A stretch of DNA of 64,000 nt. Origin: Streptomyces sp. NBC_01217. GTDB taxonomy: Bacteria > Actinomycetota > Actinomycetes > Streptomycetales > Streptomycetaceae. Shown here one piece after another: positions 52,425 through 59,811 of this stretch (the first letter of the stretch is position 1; every line of letters begins with the position of its first letter). The stretch spans positions 62,001-126,000 of the forward strand of contig NZ_CP108538.1 in the NCBI RefSeq assembly GCF_035994185.1, given 5' to 3'. The translations under genes and the position numbers were made by a program. A model generated the notes under the pieces. It searched no databases and was not told where the DNA came from. It worked only from the letters and a program-made list of their open reading frames with translations.

Positions 52425-52706
52425 TCACGAAGAAGGCGGTCGCTTTTTCAGGATCTCGATCGTCTGCTGCTGTTCGCGGCTCTCCTTGCGCAGCCGCTTG
52501 AGCTCCTCGCGCTCGGCGCTGGTCAGCTCGCCGGGGGTGCCCTCTCCCCGGTCTGCCTTGGCCTTGCGGTACCAGCCGCGCAGGGACTCGGAGCTGATGC
52601 CGAGTTCCCGGGCAACGGCGGTGACCGTCTTGCCCGAGGAGTCGACGAGCGCGATCGCGTCCCGCTTGAACTCCTCGGTGCACCGCTTCGTGTACTTGCT
52701 TCCCAC
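52425..52706 (-). CDS. IS3-family transposase OrfA
   Basis: A 93-residue helix-turn-helix protein of the IS3 OrfA (Tnp_1/HTH_8) type: KYTKRCTEEFKRDAIALVDSSGKTVTAVARELGISSESLRGWYRKAKADRG, followed by a leucine-zipper-like helix ELKRLRKESREQQQTIEILKK. In IS3 elements it binds the ends and is fused to OrfB by a -1 frameshift at an A-rich run, present here as CTGAAAAAGCG just before the stop. Intact by itself; its partner OrfB carries a frameshift. Confidence 0.88.
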   Translation of the reverse strand: MGSKYTKRCTEEFKRDAIALVDSSGKTVTAVARELGISSESLRGWYRKAKADRGEGTPGELTSAEREELKRLRKESREQQQTIEILKKRPPSS

Positions 52707-52773
52707 CTGGTGCTACTTCCTCTGGAACCTCAGGTCCCAGTCTCCAGGTGTCCACGATCAAGGAGAAGCTTCA

Positions 52774-52878
52774 CAAGCTCGCTGCCCCCGCCTTCTCCGC
52801 TTCCCGTGCGAACTCGGCGGCCCGGTCTACCTGATGGGCCACATGGTTCAGGTACGGAAGAGCGAAACCGATCTGCAT
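52774..52878 (-). pseudogene. LLM-type flavin oxidoreductase, N-terminal stub
   Basis: ATG 52878 with AAGGA upstream begins MQIGFALPYLNHVAHQVDR and continues AAEFAREAEKAGAASL. This is the first beta-strand and helix of luciferase-like (F420/FMN) monooxygenases, whose next residue is normally the Trp of SLWVGDR. The IS3 right end begins at this point; its terminal TGA forms the stop codon. The remaining ~250 residues are absent from the window. Confidence 0.65.
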
Positions 52879-52950
52879 GATCACATCCTTGTCGAGGGTT
52901 GCTGCAGGAGACGGGGCCGCTGGCATCGAGTCGGCCAGAGGCAGGAGCAA

Positions 52951-53634
52951 TCAACTGCCCACGCGGGGCGGAGTGGACGTTCTGTGAACACGCCTGGCGT
53001 GCGACGCGTACAGACGAGGTGCGATGACCGGCATCAGCAGGCGTGCTGGGAGGGGTGCGTGGGCCAGCACCGCCTTGACGACATCGGGGTCGCCCTCGTA
53101 CATCACCATGCCGAAGGTCAGAGGAAGCGTCTTCCTCGGACTCTTCTCCAAGCCGTGCTCCCCCATCCGCGCCCATTCCGCGGCGGTGACGTACCGCTCG
53201 GCCAAGGGAAGGATCTCCTCCTCCTCCAGAGCCATGTGCTCGACGAGGACCGTCAGCAGCCGTTCCAGCACCTCGGCCAGTTCTTCACCGCCGCGGCCCG
53301 TGGCCCGCCACCCGGACAGCAGTGCCACCACCTCCGCGTGGGCGCGCTCGATCGCGTGGTGTTGCTCCTCCATGGTGGGCACGATGGCCGCGGCATCCTC
53401 GCCTCCGCGCTCAAGAAGCAGCGGCCACAGCACCTCGTCCTCACCCTCGTGGTGCAGATGAAGGACGAGGCACAGCAGTTCGACATGTGCGCCGACGACC
53501 TCAGCCCGCTTCATGTCCCCGGGGGGCACCGCCCGGACCACATCGGGAAGCAGCCGGAACTCGCGGCGCATCATTGTGTGCGCCATATACATGTCACGCA
53601 CATCCGCCATCGGTTCGCTGAATACGGACCCCAC
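52951..53634 (-). CDS. Hemerythrin-like (HHE) domain protein
   Basis: A 227-residue cytosolic protein with an HHE cation-binding domain at residues ~10-150. Metal-ligand-type residues are visible as H in DMYMAHTMM, H-x3-E in LHLHHEGEDEVLWP, E/H in MEEQHHAIE and H-x4-E in VEHMALEEEEILPL. The fold is a four-helix bundle that may bind a di-iron centre for O2/NO sensing or storage. The tail beyond residue 170 (KTLPLTFGMVMYEGDPDVVKAVL) resembles that of other actinobacterial HHE proteins. GTG 53634 was chosen because GAGGGAG precedes it; ATG 53610 is the alternative. No operon partners remain, as IS elements lie on both sides. Confidence 0.85.
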   Translation of the reverse strand: MGSVFSEPMADVRDMYMAHTMMRREFRLLPDVVRAVPPGDMKRAEVVGAHVELLCLVLHLHHEGEDEVLWPLLLERGGEDAAAIVPTMEEQHHAIERAHAEVVALLSGWRATGRGGEELAEVLERLLTVLVEHMALEEEEILPLAERYVTAAEWARMGEHGLEKSPRKTLPLTFGMVMYEGDPDVVKAVLAHAPLPARLLMPVIAPRLYASHARRVHRTSTPPRVGS

Positions 53635-53965
53635 TGTGCATTCTCCCTCGCTCTGGTCCACACCATGCCGCGAGTCGGGACATCGGAACGGATGCCGCCA
53701 ACTCGCCCGCGCAGTCACCCTTACACGTAAGTGCCTACGCAAGCAAATAGCCAGTCAGGGCGGAATCGTATGATGTGGGGCAGCGGTCAGTTCTACCCAG
53801 CGGACAGTCGTCTGCATGGCGTACAGTTGACAACTTTTTCCCAGCCCAGCACTCCGCCGTTCGTTTCCTGGTGTCGGCGTACGGGCTTCTCTCCCCAGCT
53901 GCGTACAGATGAACGTCCCCAGCTGTTGAGGCCCGCTTCTGATCCTGGTGGGCCATGCTGATCCC

Positions 53966-54043
53966 ATGACAGCTAAGGGGTGGGGCATAGCGGTCGTGGC
54001 CTGGAGCGTGATCGCTGTGCTGTTCATGGGGACGACTGTGTGA
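53966..54043 (+). CDS. Possible 25-residue membrane peptide or truncated gene start
   Basis: Short frame MTAKGWGIAVVAWSVIAVLF followed by MGTTV and a TGA that coincides with the left end of the next IS3 element. One hydrophobic helix and a plausible start suggest the first exon-like piece of a membrane protein cut by the insertion. No clear ribosome site; weak. Confidence 0.25.
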   Translation: MTAKGWGIAVVAWSVIAVLFMGTTV

Positions 54044-54073
54044 AGTTCCCCCCGCGAACTGGACAGCGGGTGT

Positions 54074-54982
54074 TTACGCGGCCGGGACGAGGTTCTGCCT
54101 GAGCAAGGATCTCGTTTCGAGCGGGGTCACGTACCCGTAGTCGGGGTGCCGACGGAGCCGGCTGCGGTTGTACTCGACCTCGACGTAGCGGAAAACGTCG
54201 GCCCGGGCGGCTTCGCGGGTTGCCCAGACGGTGGTTCCGATCTCCGCTTTCAGGATGGCGAACCAGCTTTCCGCGGCGGCATTATCGTAACAAGAGCCGA
54301 CACGCCCCATCGACTGCCTCATGCGCAACTTGCGTATTTCGCTGCGGAATTCGTCACTCGTGTACTCGCTGCCGCGATCCGTATGCATGACGCAACCCTG
54401 CTCCAGGCCGCCACGCCCGGCCGCCATCCGCAAGGCGGCGACCGGCAGCTCGGCGCGGTGGTGGTCGGCCACCGCCCAGCCGGCCACCTCCCGCGTCGCG
54501 AGATCGATACAGGTCGCCAGATACAACTTCCCTTCCAGCCTGCCGAGTTCGGTCATGTCGCCGACGAGCCGCATCCCGGGCCGGGGCGCGGTGAAGTCCC
54601 GGCCGATCAGGTCGGCGGCAAACACCGCCCGCTTCGCCTGCCGGGTCAGACCCCGCCGCCGGCGGAGGGTGATCCCGACGATCCGGTGCTTGCGCATCAG
54701 CCGCTCGATCTTCTTGGAGTTCACCACCCGCCCGGCCCGCCGCAGGGCGGCGTGGATCCGCGGCGCCCCGTAGACACCGCGAGATCCGGCGTGAAGCACC
54801 CGGATCTCGCCCACCAGCACCTCCTCGGCCCGCTCCCGCACCGTCCGGGCCGGCCGTGACGCCCTGTGCGCGTAGTAGGTGGAACGCGGCACTCCCAGCA
54901 CACGGCACAGAAACGCAACGCTGTGACCTGCAGGATTACCCTCCGATGCCTTCTCCGCATCGATGAAACGACACCGTGCCAC
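54074..54982 (-). CDS. IS3-family transposase OrfB
   Basis: A 302-residue IS3 OrfB with complete rve-type core: HTH_21 segment STYYAHRASRPARTVRERAEE, MRLVGDMTELGRLEGKLYLATCIDLATRE (first Asp), CVMHTDRGSEYTS (second Asp), GRVGSCYDNAAAESWFAILKAE (Glu) and the end VFRYVEVEYNRSRLRRHPDYGYVTPLE. In all respects full length and probably active together with OrfA. It starts 5 bp after the OrfA stop; a fused product by frameshifting near the end of orfA (GGGAAAAGCG) is possible as in the family. Confidence 0.92.
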   Translation of the reverse strand: MARCRFIDAEKASEGNPAGHSVAFLCRVLGVPRSTYYAHRASRPARTVRERAEEVLVGEIRVLHAGSRGVYGAPRIHAALRRAGRVVNSKKIERLMRKHRIVGITLRRRRGLTRQAKRAVFAADLIGRDFTAPRPGMRLVGDMTELGRLEGKLYLATCIDLATREVAGWAVADHHRAELPVAALRMAAGRGGLEQGCVMHTDRGSEYTSDEFRSEIRKLRMRQSMGRVGSCYDNAAAESWFAILKAEIGTTVWATREAARADVFRYVEVEYNRSRLRRHPDYGYVTPLETRSLLRQNLVPAA

Positions 54983-54987
54983 GGTGT

Positions 54988-55290
54988 CTACCTCATCTTG
55001 TCCTGAACGAAGAAGGCGGTCGCTTTTCCCAGAACCTCGATCGTGGCCTCCTGCTCGCGAACCTTCCGCCGCAGCCGGACCAACTCCTCACGCTCCGCAG
55101 TGGTCAAAGCCCCAGCGGGTCCCTCACCGCGGTCGACCTTCGCCTGCTTCACCCACCCGCGCAGCCCTTCCGGACTCACGCCCAGATCCCTCGCGACCTC
55201 GGTGACCGTCTTCTCCGAGGACAACGCCAAGGCGACCGCGTCCCGCTTGAACTCGGCCGTGTACCGCTTACTCATGTTGCTCTTGCTCAC
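54988..55290 (-). CDS. IS3-family transposase OrfA
   Basis: About 95-100 residues, depending on start (GTG 55290 or ATG 55275). HTH domain MSKRYTAEFKRDAVALALSS then EKTVTEVARDLGVSPEGLRGWVKQAK, followed by the coiled helix ELVRLRRKVREQEATIEVLGKA. DNA-end-binding partner of OrfB in the same element. Confidence 0.9.
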   Translation of the reverse strand: MSKSNMSKRYTAEFKRDAVALALSSEKTVTEVARDLGVSPEGLRGWVKQAKVDRGEGPAGALTTAEREELVRLRRKVREQEATIEVLGKATAFFVQDKMR

Positions 55291-55357
55291 TACCTGTGAC
55301 TGCTTCCTCCGGGACCATCCGTCCCAGTATCAAGCTGTCCGGCCAGCAGGGGGAACC

Positions 55358-55623
55358 TCAAAGCCGGCGTCACCCAGTCCATGGGCGCGGTCGGTTCCAG
55401 CGCGGACAACGCGCTCGCCGAGTCCTTCAATGCGACCTGCAAACGGGAGACCCTCCAAGGCCGGCGGGCCTGGGACACCGAGCGCGAGGCACACCTGGAC
55501 CTTTTCCGCTGGCTGCACCGCTACAACACCGTCCGACGCCATTCCCGCCTCGGACATCGCAGCCCGATCGCCTACGAGCGAGCACTCGCAACAACATCAA
55601 CTACGCTGGCCGAAGCCGCATAA
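55358..55623 (+). pseudogene. IS3-type transposase C-terminal fragment
   Basis: About 85 codons with the catalytic Glu region and C-terminus of an IS3 OrfB: TQSMGAVGSSADNALAESFNATCKRETL, LDLFRWLHRYNTVRRHSRLGHRSPIAYE, to the TAA at 55623. The upstream two thirds are absent, removed where the adjacent IS3 element ends. It belongs to a different IS3 subgroup from its neighbour and is on the other strand. Confidence 0.85.
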
Positions 55624-55690
55624 CCCGTGTTCAAGATCAGGGGTCAAGGCCCGTTTCGTGGTGTCTGATACCGAGAGGTTCTCCGCCCGG

Positions 55691-56437
55691 TTACAGCTGG
55701 GTCTGTCCACCGTTGACCTCGTAAACGGAGCCGGTGACGAAGGAAGCCTCGTCCGACAGGAGGAACGCGGCGACCGCTGCGACCTCGTCCGTGGTGCCGC
55801 TTCGCTTCATTGCAGTCTTGTCGGCGATGGCCTTGCGTACCTCCGGGGGCAGGTTCCTCGCGGAGGGGGCGTCGATGGGGCCGGGGGCTACCGCGTTGAT
55901 CCGGATGCCTCGCTCGGCGTATTCGACAGCGGCGGAGCGGGTCAGACCGATGATCCCGTGTTTGGAGGCGGCGTAGGCGGGGCGTCCGGCGTGGGCCATG
56001 ACTCCGGCAGTGGAGGCCATGTTGAGGATGACGCCGCCGCCGCTCTCGACGAAGTACGCGATCTCGGCCTTCATGCAGTAGAAGGTGCCGGTGAGGTTGG
56101 TTCCTACGACGTCGAGCCAGTCCTGGGGGTCGACGTCGTGCGTGTCGGTCAGCGCGGGGGTGATGCCGGCGTTGTTGAAGGCGAAGTGCAGGTGGCCGTA
56201 GGTGCTCACGGCGAATTCGACAATGCTCTGGGCGGCCTGGAAGGCGGAGATGTCGGTTGTGAACGCGGAAGCCTGCCCACCGGCAGCGACGATCTCCCTG
56301 GCGACGCGTTCGGCGCCGACGCTGTCGCGGTCGGCCGCGATGATCTTCGCGCCGGCGCGTGCCAGCTGCTTGGCCGCGGCCTCCCCCAGGCCGGAACCGG
56401 CCCCCGTGATGATTCCTACCTTGTCATTGAAAGTCAT
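55691..56437 (-). CDS. Short-chain dehydrogenase/reductase
   Basis: A 248-residue classical SDR: TGAGSGLG cofactor motif at residues ~10-17, an Asp in IIAADRD consistent with NAD(H) preference, NNAG, catalytic Ser in NMASTAG, and Y-A-A-S-K (PAYAASKHGIIGLT). The C-terminal VTGSVYEVNGGQTQL is typical of glucose-dehydrogenase/FabG-like SDRs; the substrate is unknown. AAGGATCAGATC precedes the ATG. It follows the VOC-family gene by 33 bp on the same strand, so the two are probably one operon. Confidence 0.92.
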   Translation of the reverse strand: MTFNDKVGIITGAGSGLGEAAAKQLARAGAKIIAADRDSVGAERVAREIVAAGGQASAFTTDISAFQAAQSIVEFAVSTYGHLHFAFNNAGITPALTDTHDVDPQDWLDVVGTNLTGTFYCMKAEIAYFVESGGGVILNMASTAGVMAHAGRPAYAASKHGIIGLTRSAAVEYAERGIRINAVAPGPIDAPSARNLPPEVRKAIADKTAMKRSGTTDEVAAVAAFLLSDEASFVTGSVYEVNGGQTQL

Positions 56438-56470
56438 GATCTGATCCTTGATGCAGATGTGCCGGGTGCG

Positions 56471-57229
56471 TCAGTGAGTCGGGGCCAGGGCGGTGAAAAC
56501 CGCCCCTGTGGGATCGAGGAGGACCGTGATGTCGCCGTGCCCGATTGCGGTAGGCGGCATCAGCACCGTGGCACCGAGCCGGACGGCGGCGTCGGCTGTC
56601 TGCTGAGCGTCGGCCACGGTGAAGTAGGCATCCCAGTAGGGCGGGATCTCGGCCGGCATAGCCGGGGGCCTCGGCAGCAGTACCGAGATGCTCCGGCCGC
56701 CCAGCCGCCAGTCCCGGCGGTTCAGCGGGCCGTAGGGCTCGCCCAGAGTCCAGCCGAAGACTTCCCCGTAGAACGCCGCCGACTGCTCAACGTCGTCGGT
56801 GATCAGCTCGCCGCCGTGGAAGGCGCCGGGCTCACCCGCTGCACCGCAGCCCTGGTGCTCCCCCGCTTCCCACAGGCCGAACCGGGTGCCTGCGTGGTCG
56901 GCCACGACCACCGACCGCCCCGCCGTGCCCAGCCCGTGCGGGTGGACCAGCACCTTCCCGCCGGCGGCAAGAACCCTTTCGACGCTCTCTCTGGCGTCGG
57001 CCACGGTGACGAACGTGGTCCAGCCACCTCGCTCGGCACCCGGCGCAGCGGTCACGGCCGCTGCAGGACGTCCGCCCAGCAGTGCCATCCGTGATTGCGG
57101 CTGCCCGCCAAACCCTTCAGCGAAAGCCCAGCCGAACAGCTTCCCGTAGAAGCGAGTACTCGCTTCGATGTCGGGCGTGTTCAGCTCGACCCACGCCACT
57201 GTGCCGACCTGGTGGAAGTCGACGTCCAT
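56471..57229 (-). CDS. VOC (glyoxalase/bleomycin-resistance fold) protein
   Basis: A 252-residue protein with two tandem vicinal-oxygen-chelate domains, like mycobacterial CFP30B-type proteins. Domain 1 is FHQVGTVAWVELNTPDIEASTRFYGKLFGWAF through DHAGTRFGLWEAG; domain 2 is AFHGGELITDDVEQSAAFYGEVFGWTL through DPTGAVFTALAP. Members include dioxygenase, glyoxalase-like and drug-binding proteins; no metal triad could be assigned with certainty. ATG 57229 follows GAGGAGAGAA, so I prefer it to the upstream start at 57262. First gene of an operon with the SDR gene. A palindrome at 57277-57308 upstream is a likely operator. Confidence 0.88.
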   Translation of the reverse strand: MDVDFHQVGTVAWVELNTPDIEASTRFYGKLFGWAFAEGFGGQPQSRMALLGGRPAAAVTAAPGAERGGWTTFVTVADARESVERVLAAGGKVLVHPHGLGTAGRSVVVADHAGTRFGLWEAGEHQGCGAAGEPGAFHGGELITDDVEQSAAFYGEVFGWTLGEPYGPLNRRDWRLGGRSISVLLPRPPAMPAEIPPYWDAYFTVADAQQTADAAVRLGATVLMPPTAIGHGDITVLLDPTGAVFTALAPTH

Positions 57230-57276
57230 CGTTCTCTCCTCTCGGCAGCCCCCGCCTGTCAACAGTAAGCATGAAT

Positions 57277-57308
57277 GTCACTCGATGACAAGTTCATCAT
57301 TGAGTGAC
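57277..57308. promoter_or_regulatory. Palindromic operator candidate upstream of VOC/SDR operon
   Basis: GTCACTCGATGA, spacer CAAGT, then TCATCATTGAGTGAC: an imperfect inverted repeat of about 12 bp per arm, 48 bp upstream of the VOC start codon. It lies between this operon and the truncated, divergent TetR gene, the usual place for a TetR-type operator. Confidence 0.65.
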
Positions 57309-57418
57309 GTTTTCTGGACGGTCGAGGCGCAGATCTCCGAGCCCCCGGCGGCTTGGAGATCCTCCGGGAGAGGCACGTGCGGCATAGGCGGCATGCGTCA
57401 TGCCATCGATTGACGAAG

Positions 57419-57530
57419 ATGACATCCACTGACAGTTATGATGCGGAGATGGCAGCCATAGATGCGAAGACAGAACGCGGTGGGGTGCGCGAGGTTGCCC
57501 GTCGCGCGGTCCGCGCCGAGATCGCGGCTA
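57419..57530 (+). pseudogene. TetR-family regulator, N-terminal stub
   Basis: ATG 57419 begins MTSTDSYDAEMAAIDAKTER, followed by GGVREVARRAVRAEIAA, which reads like the first helix of an actinobacterial TetR regulator just before its HTH. The IS5-type element interrupts it at TA 57529-57530; the remaining DNA-binding domain is not found on the other side of the element. Its position, divergent from the VOC/SDR operon with a palindrome between, suggests it was that operon's repressor. If so, the operon may now be deregulated. Confidence 0.55.
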
Positions 57531-58503
57531 AGAGGCCGCGCGGATAGGCGTGCGGTCATGATCGGCGGTTCGGGCGTTCGTCCCAGCGGTGAGTTGTCCA
57601 GGCCCGCCGGATCAGGCTGCGTATGGTGATGATCGTGTCGGCAAGGTCGAAGAAGGCGTCGATGACAATGGCGCGCCGCTCGTAGCAGCGGGCGAGCCGG
57701 GAGAAGGCGTTCTGCCAGGCGTGGGTGCGTTCGACGTGCCAACGCCTGCTGGCCTGGATAGGCGCCTTCTCGCCTTTGTGGGAGATGCGGCCGTGGAGGC
57801 CGCGTTCGTTGAGCAGCGCGCGGGTCTTGTCCGAGTCGTAGCCGGCGTCCAGGTGCACGGTGATGCCGTCGGGTAACGGTCCCAGGTCGTCCAGGTGGTC
57901 CAGGGTCGGTGCGAGCAGGGGGGAGTCGTGGCGGTTGGCGCCGGCCAGGACACGGCCCAGCGGAATGCCGTATCCATCTGTCATGCCTGAGCGTTTCAGG
58001 CCCTGTTTGCCACGGTCGACCGGTGAGCGCCCGGCGACCTCGCCGCCTCCGGGAGCCTTGGTGATGGAGCCGTCCACGGCGATCTGGTCGAGGACGAGGC
58101 CGACGATCCGGTCGTAGGACTCCAGCGCGATCTGCTTGAGCCGGACGAAGAGGCCCTGCCGTATCCACTCGTCACGGCGGTTGCGGATCGTGGTGGCCGA
58201 GCACGTTGTGTCGGCGATCGCCTCGTAAGAACAGCCGAAGCGCAGCAGTTGCAGCATCTTGTCGAAGATGATCCGGTCGCTGATGCGTTGGCGGTGGCAG
58301 CCGAGCGGATGGTCCGGGTGGTACTCCGGCCGCTCGGGCAGCAGGGCCGCGAATTGGTCCCAGAGCGGTTCGGTGAGCCATGATGGCAGCGCGGGCACAG
58401 GCCTCCTCAGTGATCACAGAGCGTCGCAACTCCATGATCACCAAGGCCTGTGCCCGTTCTGTTGCCGGGGTCCCCCACCGCGCCTATCTGCGCGACCTCT
58501 TAG
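57529..58503 (-). mobile_element. IS5-family (IS427-like) element
   Basis: Terminal inverted repeats of ~20 bp, AGAGGCCGCGCGGATAGGCG at the left (57531) and its near-complement ending at 58501 (two mismatches), flanked by TA on both sides as for the IS427 group. One intact transposase gene. Confidence 0.88.
57556..58398 (-). CDS. IS5-family transposase
   Basis: A 280-residue transposase in one frame. The N-terminal domain is MPALPSWLTEPLWDQFAALL and CHRQRISDRIIFDKMLQLLRFGCSYEAIAD. The DDE core has LDQIAVDGSITKAPGGGEVAGRSPVDRGKQG (first Asp), VHLDAGYDSDKTRALL (second Asp) and RRWHVERTHAWQNAFSRLARCYERR (Glu), ending RSLIRRAW. Complete and probably functional. The IS427 group often uses two frames with frameshifting, but this copy is a single-frame gene. 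Confidence 0.92.
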   Translation of the reverse strand: MPALPSWLTEPLWDQFAALLPERPEYHPDHPLGCHRQRISDRIIFDKMLQLLRFGCSYEAIADTTCSATTIRNRRDEWIRQGLFVRLKQIALESYDRIVGLVLDQIAVDGSITKAPGGGEVAGRSPVDRGKQGLKRSGMTDGYGIPLGRVLAGANRHDSPLLAPTLDHLDDLGPLPDGITVHLDAGYDSDKTRALLNERGLHGRISHKGEKAPIQASRRWHVERTHAWQNAFSRLARCYERRAIVIDAFFDLADTIITIRSLIRRAWTTHRWDERPNRRS

Positions 58504-58900
58504 TCACGACACTCTCCGCCTAATCCCAACATCGCAGGCCAGCAAGCCAGTCAACTAGAGATCGAGACGTCTGCCGAAGGAACCATTACAGGTCAACACC
58601 CATACCAGATGTCGATCTTGTGTTGTCTCTGCACTTCAAACGCTGCAGCTCAGAGCTTGATCGATATCAACTAGACGGAAGACGGACACTCGTCCATTCC
58701 TCAACGGATACGCCCACCTGCTCATCCGTCTCAACCACCGGCACGATCAAAGGACCCCTCCGGGGGTCACTGCCATCCCGGAGCAGTCCGCCCGGACGGC
58801 CTCGTGCAACACCTCGGCATGAACACGGCACAACCATCCGTGCCGCTTGAGGGTCACATCAAGTGTGAGCAAACCGCTCTCCGAGGCACAAGGGGGAAAT
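58504..58900. other. Upstream region of SapA-like gene
   Basis: About 400 bp with no supported gene. It is less G/C-biased than its surroundings (for example 58.56-58.70 kb), consistent with a promoter region for the secreted protein, but I could not assign -35/-10 boxes reliably. Confidence 0.35.
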
Positions 58901-59350
58901 GTGAGAATCACGCGCAATATCGCAGCTGCCGGGGCGTTGACCGCACTGGCAGTGGGCGCCACGACCGCGCTCAGCACGACCGCCTCCGCCGCACCCAACG
59001 TCACACCGCGCACCGTCTGCGGCAGCGCCTACAAAACCGTCAACTCGGTGCCCGTCGGCTCGCTGGGCACCGTCTACCTGACGTACAACTCCACAAACGG
59101 CAAGAACTGCGTCGCGACCATCCGCAACAACCCGGGCACCGCCAAGAACATGTCCACATACATCTACGTCCCCGCCACCGACGAGTGGGCCGGCGACTAC
59201 GGGAACTTCACGTCGTACGCAGGACCGGCCTACGTCTACGGCAGGGGCTACTGCGTGAGCTGGGGCGGCAACATCGACAACGTGTACGTGTCGGTGGAGA
59301 ACTCCAACTGCGCCGCCCTGAGGGAACACCGAGTCACCGAAATCCGCTGA
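58901..59350 (+). CDS. Secreted spore-associated-protein-A-like protein
   Basis: A 149-residue exported protein. The signal peptide is VRITRNIAAAGALTALAVGA and on to STTASAA with cleavage likely after ASA-A near residue 32. The mature part, about 117 residues, resembles Streptomyces SapA: VCGSAYKTVNSVPVGSLGTVYLTYNSTNGKNCVATI, YTSYAGPVYV-type repeat (FTSYAGPAYVYGRGYCVSWGG) and VYVSVENSNCAALREHR. Cysteines at the start, middle and end suggest disulfides. SapA is found on spores and aerial hyphae; its biochemical role is unknown. GTG 58901 is preceded by AGGGGG; the upstream in-frame start would bury the signal peptide. Confidence 0.85.
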   Translation: MRITRNIAAAGALTALAVGATTALSTTASAAPNVTPRTVCGSAYKTVNSVPVGSLGTVYLTYNSTNGKNCVATIRNNPGTAKNMSTYIYVPATDEWAGDYGNFTSYAGPAYVYGRGYCVSWGGNIDNVYVSVENSNCAALREHRVTEIR

Positions 59351-59555
59351 TCCGGTACAGCATCCGGCCGCGAGCCCCGCGCCGCCGCCCCCCGCAGGCC
59401 GAACCGGCGGGACCCTGCCGCTGACGACTGCCGGGAAGGCAGCCATGAGCCGCAGGCGGCGCGGGACCTCGTCGTGAGCCGGCCGACCAGCCGCCAGGCC
59501 TGCCACGGCAGAACCCGGGAGACCGCAGCCAGTTGCTGCCCACCCCGGCCACCCC

Positions 59556-59801
59556 CACCTGCTGGTCAGCCAGAAGAGCGCGGTCGACCCCGACCACCCG
59601 GCCGTCAGCATCGGCACCCTGAGCGGAGGCCTTCCCCGCGGGCTGACACTGAGCGGCCTGAGACAGGACGGCATCCTCAACGAAGCAGCGGACAGCGCCG
59701 ACCCGCTCAGGCTGATGCGGCTGTTCGGCATCACCGAGCAGGCCGCCATGCGCTACGTCACCGCCGCCCACCCCGAACGAACCGCCAAGCTGCCCAGGTA
59801 G
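59556..59801 (+). pseudogene. Recombinase/integrase-like C-terminal fragment
   Basis: Frame reading HLLVSQKSAVDPDHPAVSIG, then LTLSGLRQDGILNEAADSADPLRLMRLFGITEQAAMRYVTAAHPERTAKLPR to TAG at 59801. This resembles the C-terminal end of streptomycete tyrosine-recombinase-like proteins that carry LMRLFGIT-x-x-x-AMRYV. No catalytic domain remains. Family assignment is from recall and moderate at best. Confidence 0.5.
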
Positions 59802-59811
59802 CCTGCCTGGT

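Larger units (their letters stand above)
47060..52773 (-). mobile_element. IS3-family element interrupted by an IS4-type element
   Basis: Ends are TGAAGTTTCCCCATGATCTT (left, now split) and the complement of TGAAGCTTCTCCTTGATCGT (right, 52748-52773), 21 of 25 positions matching beyond the TGA. The left repeat is divided: its first bases are at 47060-47070 and the remainder at 51498-51512, with the IS4-type element between. Without the insert the element is about 1.29 kb and holds orfA and orfB on the - strand. Flanks do not show a matching short target duplication, so adjacent deletion or recombination is likely. Confidence 0.8.
54041..55360 (-). mobile_element. Second IS3-family element
   Basis: About 1.32 kb. 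Ends TGAAGTTCCCCCCGCGAACT (54041) and the complement of TGAGGTTCCCCCTGCTGGCC (55360), ~20 of 27 positions matching and both finishing in GGACAGC. Contains intact orfA and orfB. No short direct repeat is seen at the flanks. Confidence 0.85.
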
